Positions 7,048 through 15,548 of a stretch of DNA of 28,355 bases are shown one piece after another (positions within the stretch are counted from its first letter, which is position 1; each line of letters opens with the position of its first letter). The notes under the pieces are model-generated. The model was not told the DNA's origin, searched no databases, and worked only from the letters and a program-made list of their open reading frames with translations. The position numbers and the translations under genes were made by a program. The DNA is from Alkanophaga liquidiphilum. Its GTDB lineage: Archaea > Halobacteriota > Syntropharchaeia > Alkanophagales > B39-G2. Location of the stretch: contig JAPHEF010000026.1 in the NCBI GenBank assembly GCA_029259535.1, positions 1 through 28,355 of the forward strand. The letters run 5' to 3'.

Positions 7048-8307
7048 TCAAAACCATAATAAGTATAAGACGGCGGTGATGGAAATGGCTACGAGCCCCA
7101 TTACGACGCCGCCGACCGTGTAGCATTTATAGCCGATGGCGGGCTCTTTCAAATCCGCAAGTTCCAGCACCGTCCAGAAATACGAGTCGTTCGCATGTGA
7201 CACCAAAAATGTGCCTGCCGCCACTGAAAGCAACACTATTTCAGGTGGCAAGCCGAGCTCGGGGAGAACGGGCAGGATTAGACTTGGAACTACCAAGAAG
7301 GTTACAAGCCTCGAACCTTGGGCACTCTGTATGGCGACCGCAACCAGAAACGGCACGAGCAGCGCCGGTAGTTTCGCCCTTATCAGCATTTCTCCTATCT
7401 CTTGTCCTACTCCGGTCATCGCCAGCGTGGCGCCGAAGCCGCCTCCTGCGCACACTACCATCAGTATTGCACCACCCTGCCCCATCGCCGATTCCATCCA
7501 TATTTTTGTTCTCTCCAGTCCTGAGCCGTAAGCTGCGATGAGGGCGAGTAGAACGCCTATCAGCAGCGCAATGTTTGGATTTCCAAGGAAATTTAACACC
7601 GAGGCGTGAAAGGTGAGATTCGAGAAAATAAGCGCCAAAGGCACGATGATGGGCGGATATGCTCGCCACCTGCTGACGGATTTCCTGATGGCGTCCCCTT
7701 TTGGAACTGCTCCGAACTTGCAGCGGCTCGCATAAAAATAGCCTACGAGCGTGGTGGGGATTCCAAGGACGAGTCCCAGTAGCACGATGTTCGCCCCTGC
7801 AACTCCAAGCTCGGCAGCTGCCGAGTAAACGCCGGGCGCCGGGTATATAAGCTCGTATGACGCCAGCGTGCCTAAGCACAGCGACGTCGCAGCGACTCCT
7901 ATCGGAATCTTCAGCTTCGCCGCCACCTCCTTGGCAATCGGCATGAAAATCACATAAGCCGAGATGCAAGACATCAGCGGAACCGCAGCCAAGAAGCCCA
8001 TGAGGTTCAATGCGAGGAGTGGCTTCCTTGTTACCCTTATTATGTCCCCGGCAATCACAGAAGTCCCACCAATCCCCTCCAAAATGGCTCCAATGACGAT
8101 GCCGCAGATGAATATTATTCCAAGGTGGTAAACTACTCTTGCCATGCCGGATAGGAGCGACTCAAGCCCCTCAACGGGTTTTGCCGTCAGAATTGCGACG
8201 AGTATGGACGTGGCGAGCAGCCCGAAGAAAGGATGCACTCTTATCTTTACTGTCAAGAAAAAGATAGAAACTAAAGCAAGAGCGAATATCACTACGGGCG
8301 GGAGCAT
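7048..8307 (-). CDS. GntP-family organic-acid permease
   Basis: A 419-residue integral membrane protein with about 11-12 hydrophobic segments. Seen: HPFFGLLATSILVAIL near the N-terminus, GGAILMVVCAGGGFGATLAMTG in pieces, AQGSRLVTFLVV and FLVSHANDSYFWTV, the blocks shared by gluconate/GntP permeases of the ion-transporter superfamily. The family imports gluconate, glycerate or related hydroxy acids with protons. The substrate cannot be told from sequence. It seems monocistronic: the start at 8307 has an ATTTAAG TATA-like element about 25 nt upstream and no Shine-Dalgarno, and modE begins 140 nt beyond its stop. Confidence 0.87.
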   Translation of the reverse strand: MLPPVVIFALALVSIFFLTVKIRVHPFFGLLATSILVAILTAKPVEGLESLLSGMARVVYHLGIIFICGIVIGAILEGIGGTSVIAGDIIRVTRKPLLALNLMGFLAAVPLMSCISAYVIFMPIAKEVAAKLKIPIGVAATSLCLGTLASYELIYPAPGVYSAAAELGVAGANIVLLGLVLGIPTTLVGYFYASRCKFGAVPKGDAIRKSVSRWRAYPPIIVPLALIFSNLTFHASVLNFLGNPNIALLIGVLLALIAAYGSGLERTKIWMESAMGQGGAILMVVCAGGGFGATLAMTGVGQEIGEMLIRAKLPALLVPFLVAVAIQSAQGSRLVTFLVVPSLILPVLPELGLPPEIVLLSVAAGTFLVSHANDSYFWTVLELADLKEPAIGYKCYTVGGVVMGLVAISITAVLYLLWF

Positions 8308-8329
8308 GTCTGATGATGCGCTTCGCCGC

Positions 8330-8449
8330 TTAAATCAATGGCGTGTTTAGGGTTAAGATGCCCTCGCTCACCGATGCGTGCAGCGGCAGCCTAAGCCCCT
8401 CCACGCTAAGACGCACTCGCCGCCGCACACGCCCTAAAACTGGGCGCAT
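8330..8449 (-). CDS. Possible small ORF (39 codons), unrecognised
   Basis: An Arg-rich frame (MRPVLGRVRRRVRLSVEG...) with codon usage like its neighbours lies between the second thioredoxin-like gene and the GntP gene. It has no clear ribosome binding site, and its stop overlaps the putative GntP TATA element, so it may be chance. Confidence 0.2.
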   Translation of the reverse strand: MRPVLGRVRRRVRLSVEGLRLPLHASVSEGILTLNTPLI

Positions 8450-8487
8450 CGTGCTGTGCACGTTGTCGTATCCGTCACATACGCCCG

Positions 8488-8754
8488 CTACTCTTCCACC
8501 AAGCCCGCTTCCTTCAGAGCGTTTTCTAATGTCTCCATGCTCGGAGCCACACCGATTATGCGGATGTCGTTGTCGATCACGACCGCGGGTGTCGTATCTA
8601 TTCCGTATTCCTTCGTCTTCTCAGTGACGCCTTCGTAAAGCCGCACCTCAATTTTATCGCCATATTTTTGCTTTAGCTCCTCGACCATCCGCTTCATGAG
8701 CCGCCCGCCCGAACACGGCGGCAGCGACGTGAAAACCTCCACGAGAAGTCTCAT
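8488..8754 (-). CDS. Thioredoxin-like protein with degenerate active site (CSGG)
   Basis: An 88-residue paralogue of the next gene upstream (starting 9054), sharing the small thioredoxin-fold layout: beta strand LLVEVFTS, PPCSGG where the CxxC should be, a helix, then GIDTTPAVVIDNDIRIIG containing the cis-Pro loop (TPA), and a C-terminal helix. Only the first active-site cysteine remains; the second is Gly. It therefore cannot act as a conventional dithiol reductase, and a monothiol or binding role is inferred. The ATG at 8754 is preceded by GGAGGTGAT, a textbook Shine-Dalgarno sequence, which rules out the upstream TTG in the same frame. Last gene of the MtrA/HTH-thioredoxin operon. Confidence 0.85.
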   Translation of the reverse strand: MRLLVEVFTSLPPCSGGRLMKRMVEELKQKYGDKIEVRLYEGVTEKTKEYGIDTTPAVVIDNDIRIIGVAPSMETLENALKEAGLVEE

Positions 8755-8790
8755 CCAGATCACCTCCAATCGTCAAACAATTCGTCAACA

Positions 8791-9054
8791 CTACTCAACA
8801 ACGCCAGCCTCCCAGAGCGCCGCTTTCATGGTTTTCTTGCTCGGGCAGACGCCCATGATTTTTATCTTCTCGGCGACGACGACCGCCGGGACGAGCGTCA
8901 GCCCATACTTCTCAAATTCCTCGCAAGGTCCGATGTGCTTGATGACCTCCACCTTCTCGCCGTATTCCTGCTTAATTTCGTCCGCAAGCTCAAGAAGCTT
9001 GGTGCAGCCCGGACATGGGGGTTCTGCCGTGAACGTTTCAACTTTTACCTTCAT
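8791..9054 (-). CDS. Small thioredoxin-like protein with CPGC active site
   Basis: An 87-residue minimal thioredoxin-fold protein of the archaeal small-redoxin type (MTH895-like). Seen: VKVETFTAEPPCPGC with both active-site cysteines (CPGC), a helix, GLTLVPAVVVAEKIKIMG with the cis-Pro (VPA), and a short C-terminal helix. Likely reduces disulfides or metal-bound thiols on a partner. The start has GGAGGTG upstream, lying just after the stop of the MtrA/HTH gene. A second copy with a broken active site follows after 36 nt. The neighbourhood of a corrinoid-type protein and CooC hints at redox maintenance of C1 enzymes, which is inference. Confidence 0.87.
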   Translation of the reverse strand: MKVKVETFTAEPPCPGCTKLLELADEIKQEYGEKVEVIKHIGPCEEFEKYGLTLVPAVVVAEKIKIMGVCPSKKTMKAALWEAGVVE

Positions 9055-9065
9055 TCTCCCACCTC

Positions 9066-9922
9066 CTACTTCCTCTTCTGCTGAAACTTTAATAGCGCTA
9101 CGCCCTCTGGGGTCACGCTCACAAAGTTTTCATCTCTCTTCACGAGCTTCACGCTCTCCAGAACGCTTAGATGGTAATTCAAATCCTTGTCGGAGAGCTT
9201 AAGAGCCTCTTTAAGTTCATCAAGCGAGACGCCGCCGACCTCCCAGAGCAGCGTCAGTAGATCCCTTCTTGTTTTGTTGCTCGCCACCTTCAGCAAAATC
9301 CTGAGGGCGTGCGGTGGAATTTCCGTCCCCGCAGCTTCCAGCCAAGGTTTAGATACCTTCCACGCAATTTTGTGGACGATTGGCGGTTCTGGATACGCTC
9401 CGGGGTCGTAAAGCACGTAGCCGTCGAACCTCGTCGCCGTCTCTTGGTAGCAGCAGCGAACCGCCTCCGCCGGGGGTCAGTGCAGCCTATCAAATCAACG
9501 ACGCTCACCTGCTTCCTGAAACGCTCGATAGCTTCCAGTGGGAGGTTATAAAGGTAGGGCGTCGGCGCCCCCGTCCCGACAATCCGCTTGTTCTCGTCAA
9601 CACCGTTTTCGACGAGCGCCTTCAAAGCCTCTCCCGACAAGTGACCGGGGGACTCCTCGCCGCAAATGATGATATAGCGGATGTTGGGGTTTGCGACCAC
9701 ATTGCACACGATCTTTTCGATGCCGACGTTCTCTGTCTGCAACGTTCCTGCGAGGGCAGCGCCAGCATCCAAGGCGCTCATCACCAGCGCCTCCACTTCG
9801 GGCGGGGTTGCGAAGTCGAAGGTCGCCAGAATGACGACGACAGCCACCGGCGAGTAATCATTCCCCCTGACGTAACGCCCTTCCTCCGGCGGATATCCCT
9901 CCGGCGGCTTGACCTTCCTCAT
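9066..9922 (-). CDS. MtrA-like corrinoid protein fused to a winged-helix domain (frameshifted)
   Basis: Residues 1 to about 150 match the corrinoid-binding subunit A of tetrahydromethanopterin S-methyltransferase (NxxVAVVVILAT, TENVGIEKIV, NPNIRYIIICGEESPGHLSG with His94 as candidate cobalt ligand, then APTPYLYNLPLEA). After VVDLIGCTDP the frame breaks at a run of five Cs (9472-9476, minus strand). One added C restores a continuous frame through DPGAYPEPPIV, which is MtrA-like, into a winged helix (TRRDLLTLLWEVGG, LSDKDLNYHLSVLE) ending at 9066. The restored protein would be about 285 residues and lacks the MtrA membrane anchor. A soluble MtrA/HTH fusion suggests a C1- or corrinoid-responsive regulator or methyl carrier. 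First gene of an operon with two thioredoxin-like proteins. The break may be an assembly error, a pseudogene or recoding. Confidence 0.75.
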
Positions 9923-9961
9923 CTCACGCCCCCTTGTTTACGTCCAAGCTGTTTGTCCACC

Positions 9962-9974
9962 TTATTTAAATAAA
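9962..9974 (-). promoter_or_regulatory. TATA box of the MtrA/HTH operon
   Basis: TTTATTTAAATAA on the minus strand, preceded by a CGAAA BRE-like block, lies about 45 nt before the ATG at 9922. It leaves a leader carrying AAGGGGG as ribosome binding site. The box is nearly palindromic and sits in the spacer shared with the divergent cooC-like gene. Confidence 0.5.
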
Positions 9975-10070
9975 TTTCGAAATAGGATGTAGAAATTGAT
10001 GGATGTTAAAGCAAGTGCAGCATCTACTGTGAAGAAATTGACTTAACTATTGGCGATAAAAGTAAAAAGG

Positions 10071-10820
10071 ATGAAGCTCGTGGTTTGCGGCAAAGGGGGG
10101 AGTGGTAAGAGCACCGTCGCCGCTCTAATCGCCAAGGAGCTTGCGAAAAGAGGAAGAGTTCTCGTCGTGGACACCGACGAATCCAACTTCGGGCTCTACC
10201 AACACCTCGGCTTCAGGCAACCAAAAGACTTCATGCTTTCCCTCGGCGGAAAAGCGAAGCTGAAGGAAATGCTTTTCAAGACGAAAGGGAGGGCGGGAGC
10301 TGATATTTTAAAAGAGTTCACGCTTGACGACCTTCCGGAGGGCTTCTTCGTTGGGGATGAGAGGATAAAACTGGTCGCCATAGGCAAGATTCATGAATTC
10401 GGCGAGGGTTGCGCATGCCCGATGAACGTGCTGGCGACGGAGTTTTTAATGAAGCTGAGGCTTCATGACGGTGAGTTCGCGGTCGTGGATACTGATGCCG
10501 GCATTGAGCATTTCGGAAGAGGCGTCGAGGCAAGCTGCGACAAGATTCTGGTCGTTGTGGACCCGAGCCACGAGTCCATCATGCTTTCGAGGAAGATAGC
10601 GGATATTTGCGAGAGCGTAGGCAAGGAAATCTTCTTCCTGCCGAATAAAATCGACGAGGATTCCAAGGAGCTTCTGGAGCTTGTGGACGAGAACAAAGTG
10701 GTTGGTATCCTACCATTCAAGAAGGAGCTTTTCAGGGCTTGTTTGAGAGGCGAGCCGCTCCCCGAGGTTAAAGAAATATCGAGCGTTGTGGACACTTTGC
10801 TGAGATGGGGTTCAGAGTGA
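10071..10820 (+). CDS. CooC-type ATPase (CODH/metalloenzyme maturation)
   Basis: A MinD/Mrp-superfamily P-loop ATPase of the CooC branch, which helps insert nickel into carbon monoxide dehydrogenase. Seen: the deviant Walker A KGGSGKS (8-14), VVDTDESN (Walker A' Asp), the EGCACPMN motif with Cys114 and Cys116 (the CxC metal/dimer site of CooC), AVVDTDAGIEHFGRG and VVVDPSHESIMLSRK. Length 249 is normal. The ATG is preferred over an upstream in-frame TTG at 10050 because the P-loop then begins at the usual position. trmO overlaps the 3' end by 16 bp. CODH genes are not in the window. Confidence 0.87.
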   Translation: MKLVVCGKGGSGKSTVAALIAKELAKRGRVLVVDTDESNFGLYQHLGFRQPKDFMLSLGGKAKLKEMLFKTKGRAGADILKEFTLDDLPEGFFVGDERIKLVAIGKIHEFGEGCACPMNVLATEFLMKLRLHDGEFAVVDTDAGIEHFGRGVEASCDKILVVVDPSHESIMLSRKIADICESVGKEIFFLPNKIDEDSKELLELVDENKVVGILPFKKELFRACLRGEPLPEVKEISSVVDTLLRWGSE

Positions 10821-11317
10821 AGCCAATAGGAATCGTGAAGAACGAGTTCGAGCACGAAATCCCACTCGACTACCACCAGCACGTCTCTGAAGTCCACATT
10901 TTCGAGGAATACGCTGAAGGTCTGGATGGAATCGAAGAATTCTCTCACATAATCATCATTTACTGGATGAACCGCTCAAGATGGGATGCTCCTGCAATAA
11001 AGATACATCCGATGGCGAACAAAAGCTTGCCGATTGTCGGGGTCTTCGCCACAAGGTCTCCCATAAGACCGAATCCGATAGGGATAATAACTGTCAGACT
11101 TTTAAAGAGAGGGGGGAACGTTCTTTTCGTCAGGGGCTTAGACGCTTTCAATCGCACACCCGTCTTGGACATCAAGCCTTACATGCTCGGATATGATTTG
11201 GTGCGGGGCATGAAATTTCCGGTCTGGGTTTACAAGGGCATGACAACTTTAGAAGAAGCAAGGCGGAGCAAAAAAGAGCAGAACTGGCAAAAAGGACCCA
11301 AGCAGTGGTTGAGTTAA
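10805..11317 (+). CDS. trmO: tRNA (t6A37) N6-methyltransferase TrmO-family protein
   Basis: UPF0066/TsaA/VirR family, which methylates N6-threonylcarbamoyl-A37 in tRNA-Thr(GGU) using SAM. Seen: the N-terminal KPIGIVKNEF, GLDGIEEFSHIIIIYWM, the signature GVFATRSPIRPNPIG, and RGLDAFNRTPVLDIKPYM. A tail of about 20 residues is lysine/glutamine-rich. Length 170 is typical for the compact archaeal form. It starts inside the end of the cooC-like gene, so translation is probably coupled. No functional link between the two is obvious. Confidence 0.9.
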   Translation: MGFRVKPIGIVKNEFEHEIPLDYHQHVSEVHIFEEYAEGLDGIEEFSHIIIIYWMNRSRWDAPAIKIHPMANKSLPIVGVFATRSPIRPNPIGIITVRLLKRGGNVLFVRGLDAFNRTPVLDIKPYMLGYDLVRGMKFPVWVYKGMTTLEEARRSKKEQNWQKGPKQWLS

Positions 11318-11558
11318 TTAAGTTAAGAATTTAGCACGCCGCAGCGAGCACCTCAGCACCGTGTATAAACTTTTAAACAAAAATATCACGTATGCAACAA
11401 TATATTCTGCTCAGTCCGTTTCTTTGGTGTTAAAACATGGAAAAATTTTTTAAAATGTGCTTCTGAAATGAATAGTAGGGTTATATGGAGTGAGGGGGAG
11501 AAAAAATTTGTTACAGCTTACGTTTGCATTGTGAAAGGGACTATTGGAGGGTAGAAGA

Positions 11559-11948
11559 ATGAGGGTGAAATGTGCAAGATGTGGGGTGGAAGTAGATGAG
11601 GAGGACATGTATGAGATGAGCGGGGAGAGGGTCTGCGAGGATTGCTATTTCGACAGCATGATGCCGCAACACCCCTGTGACCCGTTCGCGCAGAGGGCGG
11701 CAGAGCGTTTTGAAGAGTTTTTCGGGGAAGTGAAGCCTGAGAACCTTCTTGAGGAGCAGAGAAAAGTCTATGAGCTTATAAAGGAGCGGGGAAAAGCAAC
11801 GCCTGATGAAATAATAAAAGAGCTTGGCATACGCCCCGGCGAGCTTACGCAGATATTCATAGTCCTGAGAAGACTCAAGCTGGCAAAAGCTCATAAAATC
11901 GGCGACAAGATATATTATGTGCCTTGGGATTACCGAGGTGAAAGTTAG
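11559..11948 (+). CDS. Zinc-ribbon plus winged-helix protein, putative transcription regulator
   Basis: Residues 1-30 form a small zinc ribbon (Cys5, Cys8, Cys26, Cys29: KCARCG ... RVCEDCY). Residues about 70-125 form a winged helix (EEQRKVYELIKERGKATPDE, LTQIFIVLRRLKLA, DKIYYVPW). Both parts resemble archaeal metal- or C1-responsive regulators, but I cannot name a family. The ATG at 11559 follows GGAGGG at good spacing; an in-frame TTG at 11544 would place that site inside the gene. The stop codon shares a base with the GTG start of the methyltransferase downstream, so the two are coupled and probably related in function. Confidence 0.75.
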   Translation: MRVKCARCGVEVDEEDMYEMSGERVCEDCYFDSMMPQHPCDPFAQRAAERFEEFFGEVKPENLLEEQRKVYELIKERGKATPDEIIKELGIRPGELTQIFIVLRRLKLAKAHKIGDKIYYVPWDYRGES

Positions 11949-12739
11949 TGGGAGATTACGAGTATCAGAGAGCACTTCAGTTCGACCGGCGTATCTCACG
12001 GATGCCGGTCTTACAGCATCTCACTCAAATCCTTATTGATGAATTGGAAGCTGGTGCACGAGATAAAATACTTGATGTAGGAGCGGGCACGGGGCGTTTG
12101 GGTATTGCCCTTTCAAGCATCGTCAGCAGGGGCATGGTCGTCGGGATGGACCCCGACCGTGGAATGCTTAAAGTGGCGAGAGAGAAGATTTCGGAACGCA
12201 AGCTGCAAAACTTTTCCATCGTTCAAGGAGTAGCGGAGAGCTTGCCGTTTCCATCTGGGGTTTTTGATGCAGCGTGTCTTCTCCTGAGCTTTCATCATTT
12301 ATCTATGCATGAAAGAGCAGTGGCGGAAATATGCCGAGTGCTGCGTGCTGGCGGGCGGGTGCTTTCAGTGGACCCCATATTGGAAGAGCCTGCGGACGAG
12401 GCTGAGGAAAGACTGAACCAACTGATTGAGAAAGCATTCAGGTTTGCACACGGTCCTGCGTTCAGGTTTTTTACGGAAGCCGAGCTGCGAAAGCTGTATG
12501 AGGGGGCTGGCTTTTCCATTGAGAAGTGCCAGGTTTTCAGCTTCCCGTTCAGGTGGCGGAAAATGGAGGAGGTGCCAATGGGAGCGCACTGGCTTCAAGC
12601 TTATGAGCTTCTTCTTGAAGACGCCCCGCCCTTGGTCGAGCTGTTCGAGCGGAAATATTTCGCCTTCCGAGAGAGATTCGGGGAGCCGGTGGTGCATGGA
12701 GAGATGAAATGGGTTTTGGTAAAGGCTGTTAAAACATGA
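11948..12739 (+). CDS. SAM-dependent class I methyltransferase (UbiE-like)
   Basis: Seen: motif I LDVGAGTGRLG (about 42-52), an acidic motif II GMDPDRGML, post-I QGVAESLPFPSGVFDAACLLLSFHH in pieces, and motif III VLRAGGRVLSVDPI. This is the Methyltransf_11/UbiE arrangement. The C-terminal 100 residues (FRFAHGPAFRFFTEAELRKLYEGAGF and onward) are the usual cap. 263 residues. The substrate is not deducible. The start is a GTG overlapping the stop of the zinc-ribbon regulator by one base. Confidence 0.85.
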   Translation: MGDYEYQRALQFDRRISRMPVLQHLTQILIDELEAGARDKILDVGAGTGRLGIALSSIVSRGMVVGMDPDRGMLKVAREKISERKLQNFSIVQGVAESLPFPSGVFDAACLLLSFHHLSMHERAVAEICRVLRAGGRVLSVDPILEEPADEAEERLNQLIEKAFRFAHGPAFRFFTEAELRKLYEGAGFSIEKCQVFSFPFRWRKMEEVPMGAHWLQAYELLLEDAPPLVELFERKYFAFRERFGEPVVHGEMKWVLVKAVKT

Positions 12740-12873
12740 AGCGCGAAGCGATGCGTGTCTTCGCGGACATTCTCGTGGTGGTTTTGAGAGCGCTTACTGA
12801 GCCAATGAATTTTTCAATTCCGACCGGATTCTTAAAGCAGTTTTTCCTTTTATGGCACTCCGCCACGATGTAG
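12736..12873 (+). CDS. Possible 45-codon ORF overlapping the methyltransferase stop (ATGA)
   Basis: MKREAMRVFADILVVVLRAL... starts in an ATGA overlap with the methyltransferase stop and ends at a TAG. It is partly hydrophobic with no recognisable family. The overlap is suggestive of coupling, but the ORF is short and the rest of the gap up to 12933 shows nothing. Confidence 0.25.
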   Translation: MKREAMRVFADILVVVLRALTEPMNFSIPTGFLKQFFLLWHSATM

Positions 12874-12933
12874 GTTCGTATCAGCGCGCCTTCCGTCGTG
12901 GAACCGCATCTCGTGCTCAGAACTACTTTACCG

Positions 12934-13671
12934 TTAAAGCCTCTTGGGTAATGCTCTTTTGTGCAGTTTCGCTGCGATGAGCAGGAAGAGGACGGTGCAT
13001 GCGAACAATACCAAAAAATCTATGTAAACTGGGTAGAAGGCATAGCCCTGAATCGAGAACCTCGCCAAGTCCGTAAAATACGTCAGGGGGGATAAAGAAG
13101 CCACGACAACGCCCCAGTGCGGCAGATTCTCCACAGGAATGAATATTCCGCTAATGAAAACTATGGGGAACTTCACGAGCATGGAGAGCATCATGACGTT
13201 CGACGGCAGGTTCGTGGGGTATGCGGAGAAGAGCAAGCCAAAGCAAGAGAAGCAAAGGGCGCCAAGAAGCGTGGCGACCGTCAGAATAACGGGCTTCTTC
13301 ACGCTGACGCCCGCAAAAACGCCAACAACAACTGGAACTGCGGAGAGACAAACGCAAAATATGAAGGAAGCTAAAATGTCTCCCAGAATCATCATCTCTA
13401 CCGAAATGGGGCATGACAAGAGTCTTTCGAGCGTTTTCGCCTGCCCTTCCCAAGGGGCGATTACTGGAGGCACCGAGGTGGCTGTGAAGAACAGCGTCAT
13501 GGATAGTAATCCCGGGATGAGAAACGATGCGGGCAGCTTCCTGCCGACGTAAAAGGCGAGAAACAGGAAAACAGGAAATAAAACGCCGAAAATTACCACA
13601 GGTCCTTTGGAATAATACATGAGGATGTCTTTTTCAGTTATTGCCCATACTTTGCTCCAAAACTTGCTCAT
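12934..13671 (-). CDS. ABC-2 type transporter permease
   Basis: 245 residues with six hydrophobic segments (about 25-45, 50-72, 100-125, 130-155, 163-185, 218-240). The ABC-2 block GIFIPVENLPHWGVVVASLSPLTYFTDLAR is present in pieces just before the last segment. Forms an exporter with the ATPase encoded directly upstream: its ATG overlaps the ATPase stop by 4 bp (ATGA). Such pairs export drugs, lipids or polysaccharides, or act in copper or nitrous-oxide enzyme maturation (NosFY-like). The substrate is not deducible here. Confidence 0.87.
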   Translation of the reverse strand: MSKFWSKVWAITEKDILMYYSKGPVVIFGVLFPVFLFLAFYVGRKLPASFLIPGLLSMTLFFTATSVPPVIAPWEGQAKTLERLLSCPISVEMMILGDILASFIFCVCLSAVPVVVGVFAGVSVKKPVILTVATLLGALCFSCFGLLFSAYPTNLPSNVMMLSMLVKFPIVFISGIFIPVENLPHWGVVVASLSPLTYFTDLARFSIQGYAFYPVYIDFLVLFACTVLFLLIAAKLHKRALPKRL

Positions 13672-14594
13672 TCGAACCCCCCAGTCAGTCGCACGAACAC
13701 GTCCTCCAAAGGCGGAGAGCAGACGGTCAAACTTGTTATCTCTAGTCCTTTCTGCTTTGCGAAGTCAACGATTGTGCATATTGCGGCGTGGGGCTTTGTC
13801 GTGTAAATCTTAAGGCTTTTTCCGGCACGCTCAACATCCAACTCCAACAGGTTCGAAGTCTTGAGTTCCGCCTCGCCGGGAGGTTTGTCGAAACTCACTT
13901 CCACGACGAGAGTACCACCTATTTTCCTCCTCAAGTTCTCAGGCGTGTCAACCGTTACAATCTTACCTCTGTTTATTATTCCAATACGGTCACAGAGCAT
14001 GTCCACCTCTTGCATGTTATGGGAGGTGAGAAAAACCGTTTTCCCCTCCTTCTGGAGCTCTAAAATTTTTTGTCTTATCATTCTGGCGCTCTGCACGTCC
14101 AAACCGCTCGTCGGCTCGTCCAGAAAAAGGAGTTCAGGACCGCTCACGAGAGCTATGCAAAGCATTAACCTCTGCTTCATACCCTTGGAGAAGGTTTTAA
14201 CCTTGCTCTCCCGTCGCTCGTAGATTCCAAACTCTTTGAGGAGGACTTTTGCCCTCTGCTCCGCCTCCTTTCGTGGAATGCCGTAAAGTGAGGCGGCGAG
14301 CATGACGTTCCTCCAAGCGGAGAGGTCCGGGTATGGGTTTGCGACCTCTGGCAACACGCCTATCCGCTCCTTCACCCTCAGAGCTCCTTTCACGACATCG
14401 TAGCCCAACACCGTCGCCCTTCCCGTATCTGGCTTAATGATGCCGGTGAGCATTCTCACAGTCGTCGTCTTTCCTGCGCCGTTAGGACCGAGGAAGCCGA
14501 AAATCTCGCCACGACGCACGTTGAATGAGATGCGGTCAACCGCTCGAAGCTCACCGAAGCTCTTGCTTAAACCCTCGACAACGATAGCTTCCAT
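13668..14594 (-). CDS. ABC transporter ATP-binding protein
   Basis: Seen: Walker A FGPNGAGKTTTV type (GPNGAGKTT), Q-loop LPEVANPYPDLSAWRN, signature FSKGMKQRL, Walker B LLFLDEPTSGLD and switch His in LTSHN, followed by a C-terminal domain of about 85 residues typical of CcmA/DrrA exporter ATPases. Couples ATP hydrolysis to the permease gene downstream. The frame is open to a TTG at 14642, but MEAIVVEGLSKSFG from the ATG at 14594 is the usual N-terminus. It is separated by 54 nt from the TauE/SafE gene upstream and is probably in the same transcript. Confidence 0.92.
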   Translation of the reverse strand: MEAIVVEGLSKSFGELRAVDRISFNVRRGEIFGFLGPNGAGKTTTVRMLTGIIKPDTGRATVLGYDVVKGALRVKERIGVLPEVANPYPDLSAWRNVMLAASLYGIPRKEAEQRAKVLLKEFGIYERRESKVKTFSKGMKQRLMLCIALVSGPELLFLDEPTSGLDVQSARMIRQKILELQKEGKTVFLTSHNMQEVDMLCDRIGIINRGKIVTVDTPENLRRKIGGTLVVEVSFDKPPGEAELKTSNLLELDVERAGKSLKIYTTKPHAAICTIVDFAKQKGLEITSLTVCSPPLEDVFVRLTGGFE

Positions 14595-14648
14595 TTCACA
14601 CACCGGGGCTGGTTTATTCCTAAGACTGAGACACCCCCTCAAGCATGA

Positions 14649-15548
14649 CTAAGGCAAAGGTGGAACAAGCCCCTGAAGCTGGTAGATGCCCCTGAGGATG
14701 AGGCGGATGCCGATGTAGACGTACAGAATTGCAAGCAGAATCTTGAATCTCTGAGGCGAGGTCCTATGGGCGAGTCTCGGACCGAGCTGGGCGAACAGGA
14801 TGCTTGTGACGCCGATGAAGGCGAAGGCGGTGAGGTTGAACCAGCCGAAGCTCAGCGGCGGATACATCGTCGGATTTCTGAGTTGGTCTAAATGCCCGAG
14901 GGAGGCGAAGGAGAGAGCTCCGACTGAAGAGCCAATGCACATTGATGCCAGAGAAATTGGGATGGCGAGATGCACTGGAACGCCGAGGAACGAGTTAAGC
15001 ACTGGCATGTAAACGATTCCGCCGCCGATGCCGATGAAGTGCGCCACGATTGCCGAAAGCAGCCCTGCAACCGCATATTTTACGGTTGAAGGCGGCTTTA
15101 GCTCCTCAATCGGCAATGGCTTCGCCATCATAAAGCGATAGGCGCCGAAGAGGCAGAAAACGCCGAAAATGGTCTTCAGGACTATGCCTGCCGACTTCGG
15201 GTAAGCCTCATAGAATAAGAATGCGATAATAGCGCCGATGAGGCTACCTATGCCGACGGGTATGCCGAAGCGGACGTAATGGGCGGTAGGGAAGCCGAAA
15301 CCTCTTGTTCTAAGCTCCTTTCTGTGCCTGAGGGCGCCGCTCAACGCCGTCGGAACGACGACCGCCATGTTCGTTCCGAACGCTATCAAAGCGGAAAGGC
15401 TCGGATTCACCGCAAAGAACTTCTCGAAGCAATAAATCATCACGGGAACCATGATGAAGCAAGCGCCGACGCCGAAGAATGAGCTGATTAAGCCGACGAA
15501 GGCGCCCGCAACCACCATGAAAGTTACCATTTCGGCACTTATCAGCAT
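14649..15548 (-). CDS. TauE/SafE-family anion exporter (sulfite/sulfonate type)
   Basis: 299 residues with about eight membrane segments in two repeats. Seen: GAFVGLISSFFGVGACFIMVP near the N-terminus and its counterpart IVAHFIGIGGGIVYMPVLNSFLGVP in the second half. These Gly-rich halves are the TauE/SafE signature. The family exports sulfite, sulfoacetate or other small organic anions. The ATG follows the DUF169 stop without a gap (TAA|ATG), and the GGAGGTGAT inside the last DUF169 codons serves as ribosome binding site, so the two proteins are tightly coupled. Confidence 0.9.
   Translation of the reverse strand: MLISAEMVTFMVVAGAFVGLISSFFGVGACFIMVPVMIYCFEKFFAVNPSLSALIAFGTNMAVVVPTALSGALRHRKELRTRGFGFPTAHYVRFGIPVGIGSLIGAIIAFLFYEAYPKSAGIVLKTIFGVFCLFGAYRFMMAKPLPIEELKPPSTVKYAVAGLLSAIVAHFIGIGGGIVYMPVLNSFLGVPVHLAIPISLASMCIGSSVGALSFASLGHLDQLRNPTMYPPLSFGWFNLTAFAFIGVTSILFAQLGPRLAHRTSPQRFKILLAILYVYIGIRLILRGIYQLQGLVPPLP

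Noticed and set aside
8343..8638. Plus-strand frames over the second thioredoxin-like gene
   Set aside because: Antisense shadows. The minus-strand gene has a strong ribosome binding site and a recognisable fold.
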